From assembly GCA_019187225.1 (NCBI GenBank), contig JABAQQ010000005.1, positions 172,060 through 236,059 of the forward strand: a DNA stretch of 64,000 nt. The letters are read 5' to 3'. Below, one piece after another: positions 33,104 to 41,960 of this stretch; within the stretch, counting starts at the first letter, position 1, and every line of letters starts with the position of its first letter. Source of the DNA: Saprospiraceae bacterium (lineage in GTDB: Bacteria; Bacteroidota; Bacteroidia; Chitinophagales; Saprospiraceae). Below the pieces are notes generated by a model that made no database searches, was not told the DNA's origin, and saw only the letters and a program-made list of their open reading frames with translations. Both the position numbers and the translations under genes were made by a program.

Positions 33104-33994
33104 TCAAAAATAAGCCGCATCTATACCGAAAGGTCGCCCGCCCTCTCCTGTCGCTACCATTTCCGAATCGCCGTCGGCGCTTTCTAAGCCGATGTGTTTT
33201 TTGTAAAATGCAGCCAGCCGGACATCGTATTTATTGGCAGCATATTCTTTGCCGTTGTAACGAAGGGCAAAGTTGGCCCACCTGAGGTTCCGGAGGTCGT
33301 CGAGCATATTTTCGACTTGCAAAAAGCGCAGAAAAATATCGAATTGTTCGTTTTCCGAAGTGCTCATGGCTTTGCAGAAATCGTGGACGGAAGAGAACCC
33401 GAGGCGGATAAAATGAAAACCCATGATCTGGAACAAACCCCAGGATGCGGATTGATGCGCCAACGACGACACGTCAACGCCCAGAATATCGAGCGCAGCC
33501 GCCTTCTCCAGGCGCGCATGCTGATCTTGTTTGTACAAAGGATTGCCTGCGATGAACTTCGGGTGGAGGATATCCTCGTTCCCCGCCTGGTATTTTGAAG
33601 GCGCTGCTCCGGCCTTTTCCAACAACCGCCAAAAAACCTGCCCTTCAAAGAGAATAATGGCTTTTCCGTTTGTCAAAAAGCCATGTCCGAGGCTTTCCAC
33701 ATCCCGGACGGCCATCAGCGCTTCCGGAGCGACTCCAACTTTTCGGGCGCCTGCGTAAAGGTCTGCGTCGCGGAGCATTTTGGCGCGCTGCACCTCGGTG
33801 GCTTGCAACAAAGCCGCTTCAGTGGCATTATCTACCATTCCATTGACCGGAATTCCGAACTGTTTTTGAAATTGCTGAACGGCGGCCATCGTACCCAGCC
33901 CGAAATCGCCATCGGTACTAACACGCTGGCCGGTCATCTTGAGCATTTGCTGGATCTTGACCACTTCGGGGCCTTTTGATCTCAATTGTATCAT
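33104..33994 (-). CDS. peptidoglycan-binding N-acetylmuramidase
   Basis: 296-residue protein. Residues 1-65 form a PG_binding_1 domain (LRSKGPEVVKIQQML, then DGDFGLGTMAAVQQFQ and G-x-V-D). Residues about 85-270 match the N-acetylmuramidase (DUF3380) domain: LMAVRDVESLGHGF with the likely catalytic Glu, ILFEGQVFWRLLE, SASWGLFQIMGFHF and NLRWANFALRYNG. It would cut the glycan chain of peptidoglycan. No signal peptide is present, which is usual for phage-type endolysins and cytosolic lysins that rely on other export. No holin or phage genes are adjacent. It converges on the patatin gene, 31 bases apart. Confidence 0.9.
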   Translation of the reverse strand: MIQLRSKGPEVVKIQQMLKMTGQRVSTDGDFGLGTMAAVQQFQKQFGIPVNGMVDNATEAALLQATEVQRAKMLRDADLYAGARKVGVAPEALMAVRDVESLGHGFLTNGKAIILFEGQVFWRLLEKAGAAPSKYQAGNEDILHPKFIAGNPLYKQDQHARLEKAAALDILGVDVSSLAHQSASWGLFQIMGFHFIRLGFSSVHDFCKAMSTSENEQFDIFLRFLQVENMLDDLRNLRWANFALRYNGKEYAANKYDVRLAAFYKKHIGLESADGDSEMVATGEGGRPFGIDAAYF

Positions 33995-34080
33995 TTACAG
34001 GGTATTTTAGAAAGAAGTGTCGTATTGCGTCGCAGCCGGCAAATATAAAGAGGCAATAATTATATTCGCCAAAATAAATT

Positions 34081-34647
34081 TTAAGCACCTTTTTGGTGAA
34101 GCGGATTGATCCTGGAATAAATCCGCGAATCCAGAAACCGGCCTTCGAAGTACATATTTTCCCGAAAATAAGCCTCCTGCACGAAGCCGTGTTTTTCCAG
34201 CAGCTTTCCCGACGCCTCGTTCTCAGGGTCAGTATTGGCCTCGACGCTGTGGAAATCGAGCACCCGGAAGCAGTAGTCGAGCGCTGCTGTCATGGCTTCG
34301 TCCATAATGCCCTGACCCCAGTAATCGGGATGCAGCATATAGCCGATTTCTGTGCGGTGATTGGCCTTGTCCATTTTCCAGAAAGCGATGTCGCCGAGCA
34401 GCCTCGACTGCCCGTGAAAATAGATGCCCCAACCGACGGCCTCATTTTGGATGAAGGACGTATGGATTTTTTCAATTAGTTCCGCCGCTTCGCTGACTTC
34501 TTTTTGCAGCGGCCGGCCAATATAGCGCATCACCCGCTCGTCGGAGCGCATTTCGAACAGCGCCTCCGCGTCGCCGGAAGTCATTTCGCGGAGGATGAGG
34601 CGCGGGGTGTGGAGGATGGGGAAGGAGGGAAAGGAGATGGAGAGCAT
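34081..34647 (-). CDS. GNAT-family N-acetyltransferase (RimJ/RimL type)
   Basis: 188-residue acetyl-CoA-dependent acetyltransferase of the RimJ/RimL class. Visible landmarks are TPRLILREMTSGDAEALFEM (about 13-32), the EIGYMLHPDYWGQGIMDEA acetyl-CoA pyrophosphate-binding segment, and ANTDPENEASGKLLEKHGF near the C-terminus. It probably acetylates a protein N-terminus or a small amine; the substrate cannot be read from sequence. It starts 16 bases after the end of the VapC-type toxin gene on the same strand and may be the third gene of that toxin-antitoxin unit. Confidence 0.9.
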   Translation of the reverse strand: MLSISFPSFPILHTPRLILREMTSGDAEALFEMRSDERVMRYIGRPLQKEVSEAAELIEKIHTSFIQNEAVGWGIYFHGQSRLLGDIAFWKMDKANHRTEIGYMLHPDYWGQGIMDEAMTAALDYCFRVLDFHSVEANTDPENEASGKLLEKHGFVQEAYFRENMYFEGRFLDSRIYSRINPLHQKGA

Positions 34648-34662
34648 GGAAAGAGCGAACTT

Positions 34663-35046
34663 TTATGGCTTCTGAATCACAGTTAAGCCATTGATCCGGC
34701 CAAAATGTTTGTCGTTCAAAGTTGCTACCGGCAAACCGTGAATCAAAGCAGTTGCTCCAATCAGCACATCTGAAATGCCGTTTTGCTGGCCGGTTTTGAG
34801 CAACATTTGCTGAATGTCGCCAGCCTTTTCCGCTTCCGCGTCGCCGAACGGGAGTGTTTTCAAAGACGAAAAAAGGTTTTGCCAAAAGACACTTTGGTGC
34901 GGGCGGTTGCCCACCCAGATTTCAAACTTGGGAATGGTGGAAACGTAAATCTCCGTGTGCTTCCCGGCGAGGTCGTAGAGGAAGGTCTTGGCTTTGTCCT
35001 GTTTGCGAAAATACTCAATGAGGACGGAGGTATCAATTAAGACCAT
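34663..35046 (-). CDS. VapC-type PIN-domain toxin
   Basis: 127-residue PIN ribonuclease. Acidic residues expected at the active site are present: Asp5 in LIDTSVLIEYF, Glu42 in PKFEIWVG, Asp93 in GISDVLIGATAL and Asp112 in TLNDKHF. The start overlaps the end of the antitoxin gene by 14 bases, indicating translational coupling. It should act as an mRNA or tRNA endonuclease inhibited by its partner. It is a different PIN subfamily from the one near clpX. Confidence 0.9.
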   Translation of the reverse strand: MVLIDTSVLIEYFRKQDKAKTFLYDLAGKHTEIYVSTIPKFEIWVGNRPHQSVFWQNLFSSLKTLPFGDAEAEKAGDIQQMLLKTGQQNGISDVLIGATALIHGLPVATLNDKHFGRINGLTVIQKP

Positions 35047-35269
35047 TTTCGGCGAGTTGGTTGAGTTGCTCTCTGGTTTTCAGCACGTTTTGATACTCTT
35101 CTTCCGTCCAGACAGGGCCGGTGAGCAGCAGTTCTTGCAAATTATTGGGTTGCGGAGAAGGCGTCTCCGCTTTTTGAATGGCTTCTGCCAATTGCTTTCT
35201 TTGCTTGGAAGGCAATTGCATCACCAACTTCAACAGTTGCTCGTAGCCGATTTCAAGATTTAGATTCAT
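35033..35269 (-). CDS. antitoxin of the VapC-type pair
   Basis: 78-residue charged helical protein directly upstream of and overlapping the PIN toxin gene. The first part (NLEIGYEQLLKLVMQLPSK) resembles the helical start of many short PIN-toxin partners ('eqllelvkqLp...kqrLaeal'). The C-terminal part TEEEYQNVLKTREQLNQLAENG would wrap the toxin. Its first 12 codons and its upstream region are nearly duplicated in front of the DUF2442 gene at 35960. It probably autoregulates the operon. Confidence 0.8.
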   Translation of the reverse strand: MNLNLEIGYEQLLKLVMQLPSKQRKQLAEAIQKAETPSPQPNNLQELLLTGPVWTEEEYQNVLKTREQLNQLAENGLN

Positions 35270-35312
35270 GGCTTTTGCTTTTAAGTTGGAGGGTTTTGGG
35301 GAGACAAATTTA
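35235..35312 (-). repeat. promoter/5'-end repeat, copy A
   Basis: 78 bases covering the upstream region and first 12 codons of the antitoxin gene. They match 35926-36002 closely: identical CTCGTAGCCGATTTCAAGAT core, shared GGTTTGGGGAGAC-type upstream box, and about ten differences. Confidence 0.85.
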
Positions 35313-35380
35313 GGTTGAAACTGCGAAAAGTCAAATCACATTCCTCACGATACTGCCCGCCAAATGTGGAATTTTGAAAT

Positions 35381-35641
35381 TTATCGCAACGGTAAAATCT
35401 TCAACAGTGGCTCAAAGTTGCTGGCTTTTTTCCAGTTTTCGAGCAATTCTTCTTTATGTAAAGTCGCCCATTCGATGACCATTCCGAGCGCGCGGGAAGG
35501 AATTTCACCCTCAATAACAGTCAAAGTGTTGATTTCAATAAGACATTCATCTTCACCGTATTGGGCGTGAAAATGCGGCGGGTTGTGGTCGTTGAAGTAC
35601 ATCGAGATGATGATGCCAAAGAATCGGCTAATCTGCGGCAT
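35381..35641 (-). CDS. DUF4160 protein
   Basis: 86-residue protein of the DUF4160 family. The signature MPQISRFFGIIISMYFNDHNPPHFHAQYGE is visible at residues 1-30 as separate pieces (ISRFFGI, MYFNDHNPPHFHA), with a mid-protein IEGEIPSRAL. DUF4160 genes usually pair with DUF2442 genes; here the start overlaps the end of the DUF2442 gene by 14 bases. Function unproven; the pair behaves genomically like a toxin-antitoxin or small regulatory module. Confidence 0.88.
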   Translation of the reverse strand: MPQISRFFGIIISMYFNDHNPPHFHAQYGEDECLIEINTLTVIEGEIPSRALGMVIEWATLHKEELLENWKKASNFEPLLKILPLR

Positions 35642-35960
35642 GAGCGGGTTGTTTTCGCGAGGCTTTGAATTGTTCGAAGGTCAAGCCCTTGATTTGGAGG
35701 TAAAGACTGTCGGGGTCGAGGTCGAGCATATCGTTCCAGACGAGGGCGTTCGTTTCGGGGTCTATTTTTACCTGAAAAAACAAATCATCTTCGTCCCATT
35801 GCCGAAAAACGCCGCGCCCTGCCAAGTGCGACACATCGGCCACGCCTTCCGTGCCGTCGTCGTAGCGAAGCTGGAGTTTGTATTGGGCAGTGGGTTGGAC
35901 GGAGAGAAGGTGTGGGAACATAGGTAGTTGCTCGTAGCCGATTTCAAGATTTATGTTCAT
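35628..35960 (-). CDS. DUF2442 protein with a foreign 12-residue N-terminus
   Basis: 110-residue protein. From about residue 15 it matches the DUF2442 family (FPHLLSVQPTAQYKLQLRYDDGT split as FPHLLSVQP and LQLRYDDGTEG; then ADVSHLAGRGVF and DPDSLYLQIKGLTFE). The first 12 residues, MNINLEIGYEQL, are not typical of DUF2442; they copy the start of the neighbouring antitoxin (MNLNLEIGYEQL). The gene appears to have captured the antitoxin's promoter and translation start. Overlaps the DUF4160 gene by 14 bases. Confidence 0.87.
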   Translation of the reverse strand: MNINLEIGYEQLPMFPHLLSVQPTAQYKLQLRYDDGTEGVADVSHLAGRGVFRQWDEDDLFFQVKIDPETNALVWNDMLDLDPDSLYLQIKGLTFEQFKASRKQPAHAAD

Positions 35961-36002
35961 CGCTTTTGATTTTCGGTTTGAAGGTTTGGGGAGACGAATT
36001 TA
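35926..36002 (-). repeat. promoter/5'-end repeat, copy B
   Basis: 77 bases upstream of and inside the DUF2442 gene, paired with copy A at 35235-35312. 36003-36216 beyond it holds no gene or clear signal. Confidence 0.85.
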
Positions 36003-36216
36003 AGAGACTTGTTGCGACCTAACTCGTTGACTTTCAGTTTTTATTTTTAAAACCCTTGCGACGATTTTGTACCTCAGATTGAATTATTGCCTTTCCGATA
36101 AAAAACATTTCCGAGAAATTACTCCAAAAAGTCGTAACAGATTGGTTTTCATAGCGAAACAACTCTAAGGATTATACGCTAGCGACAAGCGACCAGCAAC
36201 ACTACGGCGATAAATT

Positions 36217-38403
36217 TTAATCATATTTTCTCCTTGCAGTAAGCCTTCTCCCAAAAAAGTCTTTTCCATTTAAAAAACTTACAATTCGGTCGGCTTCATT
36301 ATCGGAGGCTGTTTTGATGATAGCAAAGGGAATTTTTATCTTCCTGTCGAAGTAAGTAAGTATCTGGGAAAAGGCAAGACCCTCATTTTGAAGCACTTTG
36401 GTCAACTCTCTTTTTATTTCTTTGGTATGCAAGCTTTTAAGAAAACCTCCAACACTCAATTCGGCAGTATAAGGTGTGAGTTCGTAATTCTCTTTTTGGG
36501 CAAGTTCAACAATTTTTAGTGCTTCTGCGTGAAGGTGTTTAGAAGTTAGATATCGATAGTATTGCGAAAACATTTCGTGGGCTTTAAAGCCCAAAGCATA
36601 AGCATCGTCAAAACAAGATTTGATTTCCTCATATTTCGCTCCTTTCCGAATGAGAACTTTCATCAAATTTAGATAAATTGCACCTTTCTCATGGTCATTT
36701 TCTGGAGATTTCAATGCGTTGCGAAAAGAACGGATTGCTTCATCCCAGTCTTTTATTTGCAGGGCATTTTCCCCTAAGGCTTTCCATATCCTAATATTAT
36801 TAGGTTGATAAGTCAGTGCTTGTCGGAAATATGTAGAGGATTTTTCCCAATTTTTCTGTTTTTGTTCCAACTGACCCAGTGCAAAAAGGAGTACCCAGCT
36901 GTCTGGGATAGCTTGATTCCCTTGCCTCAAAATCGTTCGACTTTGATTTATTTGCCCTGCTAACTCTTCCATTTTGCCCCAATCAAGATATGCCTTTTCA
37001 AGCCGAGAGTTTTTCTCAATCGCAATTTGAAAGGATTTTCGAGCTTCGTCAACATTCCCATAAAGTCCTTCTGCCCGACCCAAGGCGGCCCATGCTTCTG
37101 AAAAATTGGGGAACAAATTTGTTGAGTTTTTAAAATAAGTGACTGCCAAGTCTCGATTGCCAGATTCCAGCTCGCTCAAGCCCTTCTGATACAAACGAAC
37201 CCCTTGATAATAAGGGTGAGAAGGCAGCTTGGTTAAGAGGTATTTGTCATCAATTACAAAAGTTGGCTCTAATGAACCGTTCTCTCTCATTTGACGCTTT
37301 ATTAGAAAAATCCCTGTACCAGCCTTCTCCACCAAGCCTAAAAAGTTCAAACCTACAGCCAAAGTTGGGTTTCTGTAGTCATTGACACCTGTTCCAAAAT
37401 TCTCTTTAGTAACTATACCAAAAAGTCCTCCTGGGCTTAAAATCTCAACCCTATCATCGAACATTTTTATCGAAACCTGACTTCTTGAAAATTCATAATC
37501 CCGATGCACGACGGCATTAGCGATTGCCTCCCGAATCGCCCGCAAAGGGTATTCATAAATGTCAGACCTTACAGGAGACCTTTCCGAAAACCGATAGCCT
37601 TTTATCATGTATTGCTCCACCAATTTCACCCCAACCTCGATAAGTTGGTCAAGGCTTCCCGTTATCTCTTTCCTGTCAGCAATGGGATAAGAAGGATCGT
37701 CGCCCTCAAAGCGAATAAAATCAATTGAGCTATGAGGAACGAAGTCTTGAGGTTGTTTCCCAAATAACAAAATTGCAGCTATGGTGGGGATGTATTGATT
37801 ACCCTCTTTATAAACAAATTTTAAGTTTTCAAGCCAATCAACTGATGCTCTGCCGTTGAGTGCTAAAATGTCAGAAGAGACTCGACGCGGCAAAAATTCA
37901 CGCTCAAACTTTACAACATCCAAGTCATCAAGGCTTGCATTCCTCACAGGACTCAAATCATAGGGTATTCTGCCGGATTTTCTGATTAGCTCAAATTCTT
38001 CATCAGGGGTCGCTTTTTTATTTGCCGAACCTATACGAATGTAACAGATATTGTTTGATCGGTGTGGCCGCCTGTCACTTTTTTTCACTTCGACGACCAT
38101 CACATCTTTTCCTTCTACTTTTACAGGGTACATTTCTGGGGCGATTGTAGGAATGATATTGCCATCCCTGCACAACCCAGTGATGCGCAACATTAAATCA
38201 TCGGGATTACCCTCTATCCCCACTACATCTTTTGATTTCGGGTCGACACCAATAATGATGAACCCTCTGCCTTGTTCCATGTAATCGTTTGAAAATGAAA
38301 CAAGTGATTCTCTAATCGGGTCGGTTGAAAATTCTCGCTTGAATTCAGTAGTTTGATTTTCCCAAACTTCGACTAATTTCAAAACATCTTCGGAAGTAAG
38401 CAT
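36217..38403 (-). CDS. AlbA_2/HATPase_c_4 protein with TPR repeats and RRM-like tail
   Basis: 728-residue soluble protein. The start at 38403 is chosen because a -7-like box (TATTTTTG, 38429-38422) overlaps the other ATG at 38424. The N-terminal AlbA_2 (Schlafen-type) domain, about 10-130, shows ENQTTEFKREFS and GRGFIIIGVDPKSKDVVGI. The middle (about 270-410) matches HATPase_c_4: REAIANAVVHRDYEF, then RVEILSPGGLFGIV. About 415-640 are TPR repeats (AWAALGRAEGLYGN, IWKALGENALQIKD). The last 45 residues, FAIIKTASDNEADRIVSFLNG then GRRLTARR, resemble the second half of an RRM RNA-binding fold. The gene is AT-rich compared with flanks, suggesting transfer. A transcription regulator or a defence/RNA-binding factor are both possible. 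Confidence 0.85.
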   Translation of the reverse strand: MLTSEDVLKLVEVWENQTTEFKREFSTDPIRESLVSFSNDYMEQGRGFIIIGVDPKSKDVVGIEGNPDDLMLRITGLCRDGNIIPTIAPEMYPVKVEGKDVMVVEVKKSDRRPHRSNNICYIRIGSANKKATPDEEFELIRKSGRIPYDLSPVRNASLDDLDVVKFEREFLPRRVSSDILALNGRASVDWLENLKFVYKEGNQYIPTIAAILLFGKQPQDFVPHSSIDFIRFEGDDPSYPIADRKEITGSLDQLIEVGVKLVEQYMIKGYRFSERSPVRSDIYEYPLRAIREAIANAVVHRDYEFSRSQVSIKMFDDRVEILSPGGLFGIVTKENFGTGVNDYRNPTLAVGLNFLGLVEKAGTGIFLIKRQMRENGSLEPTFVIDDKYLLTKLPSHPYYQGVRLYQKGLSELESGNRDLAVTYFKNSTNLFPNFSEAWAALGRAEGLYGNVDEARKSFQIAIEKNSRLEKAYLDWGKMEELAGQINQSRTILRQGNQAIPDSWVLLFALGQLEQKQKNWEKSSTYFRQALTYQPNNIRIWKALGENALQIKDWDEAIRSFRNALKSPENDHEKGAIYLNLMKVLIRKGAKYEEIKSCFDDAYALGFKAHEMFSQYYRYLTSKHLHAEALKIVELAQKENYELTPYTAELSVGGFLKSLHTKEIKRELTKVLQNEGLAFSQILTYFDRKIKIPFAIIKTASDNEADRIVSFLNGKDFFGRRLTARRKYD

Positions 38404-38421
38404 TGGTTGACTTTTGATTTG

Positions 38422-38429
38422 CAAAAATA
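38422..38429 (-). promoter_or_regulatory. -7 box of the AlbA_2 gene
   Basis: TATTTTTG on the minus strand, exact match to TAnnTTTG, 19 bases upstream of the chosen ATG. No clear TTTG -33 element upstream. Confidence 0.35.
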
Positions 38430-38436
38430 CGGGAAA

Positions 38437-41400
38437 TCACATATTCCTCCGATACTGCCCCCCCACCTCATACAGTGCATGCGTGATCTGCCCCAGCGAG
38501 CAAACCTTCACCGCTTCCATCAGTTCGGCGAACAGGTTTTCGTTGCGGACGGCGGCCATTTGCAGGCGGCGCAGCGCGTCTTTCGATTGTAGTTCGTTGG
38601 CTTTGTGCAGGTTGCGCAGCGTCTGGATTTGCGCCTCCTTCTCTTCCTCCTCCGCGCGGATGACTTCTTTCGGCAAAATCGTCGGCGAACCCTCCTTCGA
38701 GAGGAAGGTGTTGACCCCGATGATGGGCAGTTCTCCCGTGTGTTTCAGCGTTTCGTAGTAAAGGCTCTCCTCCTGGATTTTGCCGCGCTGGTACATCGTC
38801 TCCATCGCGCCCAGCACCCCGCCGCGCTCGGTAATGCGGTCGAATTCCGAGAGCACAGCCTCCTCCACGAGGTCGGTCAGTTCCTCGATGATGAACGAGC
38901 CTTGCAGCGGATTTTCGTTTTTCGCCAGCCCCAGTTCGTGGTTGATGATCAACTGAATCGCCATCGCGCGGCGCACCGATTCCTCCGTCGGCGTGGTGAT
39001 GGCCTCGTCGTAAGCGTTGGTGTGGAGCGAGTTGCAGTTGTCGTAAATCGCGTAGAGCGCCTGCAGGGTCGTGCGGATGTCGTTGAAGGCGATTTCCTGC
39101 GCGTGAAGGCTGCGGCCCGAAGTCTGGATGTGGTATTTCAACATCTGGCTGCGCTTGTTCGCTCCGTATTTGAAACGCAGGGCTTTGGCCCAGATACGCC
39201 GCGCGACGCGGCCGATGACGGCGTACTCCGGATCGGTGCCGTTGCTGAAAAAGAAAGAGAGGTTGGGCGCGAAATCGTCCACCTGCATGCCGCGCGAGGC
39301 GTAGTATTCCACGAATGTGAAACCATTGGAAAGGGTGAAGGCCAATTGCGAGATCGGGTTGGCGCCCGCTTCAGCGATGTGATAGCCGGAGATAGAGACC
39401 GAATAGAAATTGCGGACTTTGTTTTGAATAAAATATTCCTGCACGTCGCCCATCACGCGCAGGCTGAATTCCGTGCTGAAAATGCAGGTGTTCTGCGCCT
39501 GGTCCTCTTTCAGAATATCGGCCTGCACCGTGCCGCGCACGGCGGAGAGCGCGTAGGCTTTTATTTTTTCGTACACGTCTTTTGGCAATACTTCTTCCCC
39601 CGCAATACCCAGCAACATCAAACCCAAACCGTCATTGCCCACCGGCAAATCGCCTGAATACTTCGGTCGCACCAAGCCCTTGTCGTCGTATTTCTCCTTC
39701 AACTTCGCCTCCACGAGGTGTTCCAGTTTGTTTTCACGAATGTATTTTTCGCACTGCTGGTCAATCGCCGCGTTCATAAAAAATGCCGCGATCGTGGCCG
39801 CCGGACCATTGATCGTCATGGAAACGGAAGTTTTCGGGTCGCAGAGGTCGAAGCCCGAATAGAGTTTTTTCGCGTCGTCGAGGCAGCAGACCGACACGCC
39901 GGAGTTGCCGACCTTGCCGTAAATGTCGGGCCGGTAGTCGGGGTCTTCGCCGTAAAGCGTCACCGAATCGAAAGCCGTGCTCAAGCGCGCCGCCGGCAGT
40001 CCGAGACTGACGTAGTGAAAGCGTTTGTTCGTGCGCTCTGGCCCGCCTTCGCCCGCGAACATGCGCGTTGGATCTTCGCCTTCGCGTTTGAAGGGAAACA
40101 CGCCCGCCGTGTAGGGAAATTCGCCCGGCACGTTTTCCTGCAAACGCCAGCGCAGGATATCGCCCCAGTCTTTGAATTTCGGGAATGCCACGCGCGGGAT
40201 GCGCGTGTGCGACAGGCTTTCGGTGAAGGTTTTCACCCGGATCTCCTTGTCGCGCACGAGGTAAATGTATTCGTCGGCGGCGTATTGCGCTTTTTTCGCT
40301 TCGTGGCCTTCGAGGATGCGTTTGCAGCGCCAATCGAGCTGGGATTCTAACTCGGCATAGCGTTTCTTCAGGACTTCCACCAATTGACCGTCCACCGTCT
40401 CCCGTCCACCGTCTACCGCCTCGATTGCATTTTTCAAACTCCACATTTTCCGAGCGATCGCCACCTGTTCTTCCACGTCCAGGTCGTATTTGCGGTTCGT
40501 CTCGGCGATCTCTGACAGGTAGCGCACGCGCTGCGGCGGGATGATGTAGATTTTTTCCGACATCTCGTCGGTCGCTGCAAAGCCGGAATGCCATTCCGCC
40601 TTGCATTTTTCATTGATCATATCCACGACACGGCGATACAGTTGATTCACGCCGGGGTCGTTGAACTGGCTGGCGATGCAACCGAACACGGGCATCTCGT
40701 CCACCGCCACGTTCCAGGCGTTGCGGTTGCGCTGCACCTGTTTGCGCACGTCGCGCAGGGCGTCGAGCGCGCCGCGTTTGTCGAACTTGTTGATGGCGAT
40801 CGCGTCCGCAAAGTCCAGCATATCAATCTTTTCCAACTGGGTGGCCGCGCCGAATTCGGGGGTCATCACATACAGGCTCACGTCCGAGTGATCCACAATT
40901 TCGGTGTCACTCTGCCCGATGCCGGAAGTTTCCAGGATGATGAGGTCGTATTTCGCCGCCTTCAGGATGTCCACCGCCGCATGCACGTATTTCGACAAAG
41001 CCAGATTGCTTTGCCGTGTCGCCAGCGAGCGCATGTACACGCGGGGATTGTTGATGGCGTTCATGCGGATGCGGTCACCGAGCAGGGCGCCGCCGGTCTT
41101 GCGCTTGGAAGGGTCAACGGAGACGATGGCGACGGTTTTGTCGGAAAAATCGAGTAAAAAACGGCGGACGAGTTCGTCCACGAGCGAAGATTTTCCGGCG
41201 CCGCCGGTGCCGGTGATGCCTAAAACAGGTGGACGGTAGACGGTAGACGGTGGACGGTGGACGGTATCCTCTTCGTCTGCCGTCTGCCATTTACCGTCTA
41301 CCGTTAACCGGGGAGCAATTTCTTTTTCGTAAAAATCGGGGTTGTTTTCCGCGATGGTGATCAGGCGGGCGATGGCGCCGGGGTGTTTTTCACCGAGGTG

Positions 41401-41868
41401 TTTCAGTTCGCCGTTGAGGGAGAAATTGAGCGGGAAATCGCACTGTTCCAACACATCGTTGATCATGCCCTGCAAACCCATCCGGCGCCCATCGTCGGGG
41501 TGGTAGATGCGCGCAATGCCGTAGGCGTGCAACTCCTCGATCTCTGAAGGCAGAATGGTACCGCCGCCGCCGCCAAATATCTTAATGTGACCCGCGCCGC
41601 GCTCTTTAAGCAGGTCGTACATGTATTTGAAAAACTCGTTGTGCCCACCCTGATAAGAGGTGATGGCGATGCCTTGCACGTCTTCCTGAATGGCGCAGTC
41701 CACGATCTCCTGCACCGAGCGGTTGTGGCCGAGGTGGATGATCTCCCCGCCGCTGCTCTGCATGATGCGGCGCATGATGTTGATGGCGGCGTCGTGGCCG
41801 TCGAACAGGCTGGCGGCAGTGACGAGGCGTATCTTGTTTTTGGGCTGGTAAACGGGCGGATTTTGCAT
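38437..41868 (-). CDS. icmF: fused isobutyryl-CoA mutase (IcmF)
   Basis: 1143-residue B12-dependent acyl-CoA mutase fused to its G-protein chaperone. Start 41868 gives [12 protein letters not shown] before the B12-binding domain. That domain (about 15-145) has the base-off His in [10 protein letters not shown] and the [11 protein letters not shown] region. The MeaI-like G domain (about 215-400) begins with the P-loop GTGGAGKSS and includes [19 protein letters not shown] in parts. The mutase barrel (about 530-1100) includes [19 protein letters not shown]-type text and [10 protein letters not shown]. It interconverts isobutyryl- and n-butyryl-CoA (or pivalyl/isovaleryl-CoA), with GTP-driven repair. 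Two 35-base heptad arrays lie inside the coding sequence at domain borders. Confidence 0.94.
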   Translation of the reverse strand: MQNPPVYQPKNKIRLVTAASLFDGHDAAINIMRRIMQSSGGEIIHLGHNRSVQEIVDCAIQEDVQGIAITSYQGGHNEFFKYMYDLLKERGAGHIKIFGGGGGTILPSEIEELHAYGIARIYHPDDGRRMGLQGMINDVLEQCDFPLNFSLNGELKHLGEKHPGAIARLITIAENNPDFYEKEIAPRLTVDGKWQTADEEDTVHRPPSTVYRPPVLGITGTGGAGKSSLVDELVRRFLLDFSDKTVAIVSVDPSKRKTGGALLGDRIRMNAINNPRVYMRSLATRQSNLALSKYVHAAVDILKAAKYDLIILETSGIGQSDTEIVDHSDVSLYVMTPEFGAATQLEKIDMLDFADAIAINKFDKRGALDALRDVRKQVQRNRNAWNVAVDEMPVFGCIASQFNDPGVNQLYRRVVDMINEKCKAEWHSGFAATDEMSEKIYIIPPQRVRYLSEIAETNRKYDLDVEEQVAIARKMWSLKNAIEAVDGGRETVDGQLVEVLKKRYAELESQLDWRCKRILEGHEAKKAQYAADEYIYLVRDKEIRVKTFTESLSHTRIPRVAFPKFKDWGDILRWRLQENVPGEFPYTAGVFPFKREGEDPTRMFAGEGGPERTNKRFHYVSLGLPAARLSTAFDSVTLYGEDPDYRPDIYGKVGNSGVSVCCLDDAKKLYSGFDLCDPKTSVSMTINGPAATIAAFFMNAAIDQQCEKYIRENKLEHLVEAKLKEKYDDKGLVRPKYSGDLPVGNDGLGLMLLGIAGEEVLPKDVYEKIKAYALSAVRGTVQADILKEDQAQNTCIFSTEFSLRVMGDVQEYFIQNKVRNFYSVSISGYHIAEAGANPISQLAFTLSNGFTFVEYYASRGMQVDDFAPNLSFFFSNGTDPEYAVIGRVARRIWAKALRFKYGANKRSQMLKYHIQTSGRSLHAQEIAFNDIRTTLQALYAIYDNCNSLHTNAYDEAITTPTEESVRRAMAIQLIINHELGLAKNENPLQGSFIIEELTDLVEEAVLSEFDRITERGGVLGAMETMYQRGKIQEESLYYETLKHTGELPIIGVNTFLSKEGSPTILPKEVIRAEEEEKEAQIQTLRNLHKANELQSKDALRRLQMAAVRNENLFAELMEAVKVCSLGQITHALYEVGGQYRRNM
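40387..40421. repeat. ACCGTCY heptad array inside icmF, 5 units
   Basis: ACCGTCC, ACCGTCT, CCCGTCC, ACCGTCT, ACCGCCT in tandem. It encodes the linker around residues 483-494 ([12 protein letters not shown]) between the G domain and the mutase domain. Confidence 0.9.
41229..41263. repeat. GTRGACG heptad array inside icmF, 5 units
   Basis: GTGGACG, GTAGACG, GTAGACG, GTGGACG, GTGGACG in tandem, the complement of the same family as at 40387-40421. It encodes residues about 202-213 ([12 protein letters not shown]), just before the P-loop of the G domain. Confidence 0.9.
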
Positions 41869-41960
41869 GGTGTGCGAGAATGGTTGGGCAAATTCGGAAA
41901 AGGTATATTGGCGGGGCAAAAGTACAGGAAAAGGCATTGCCAAACCAACAAGTGGGCGCG

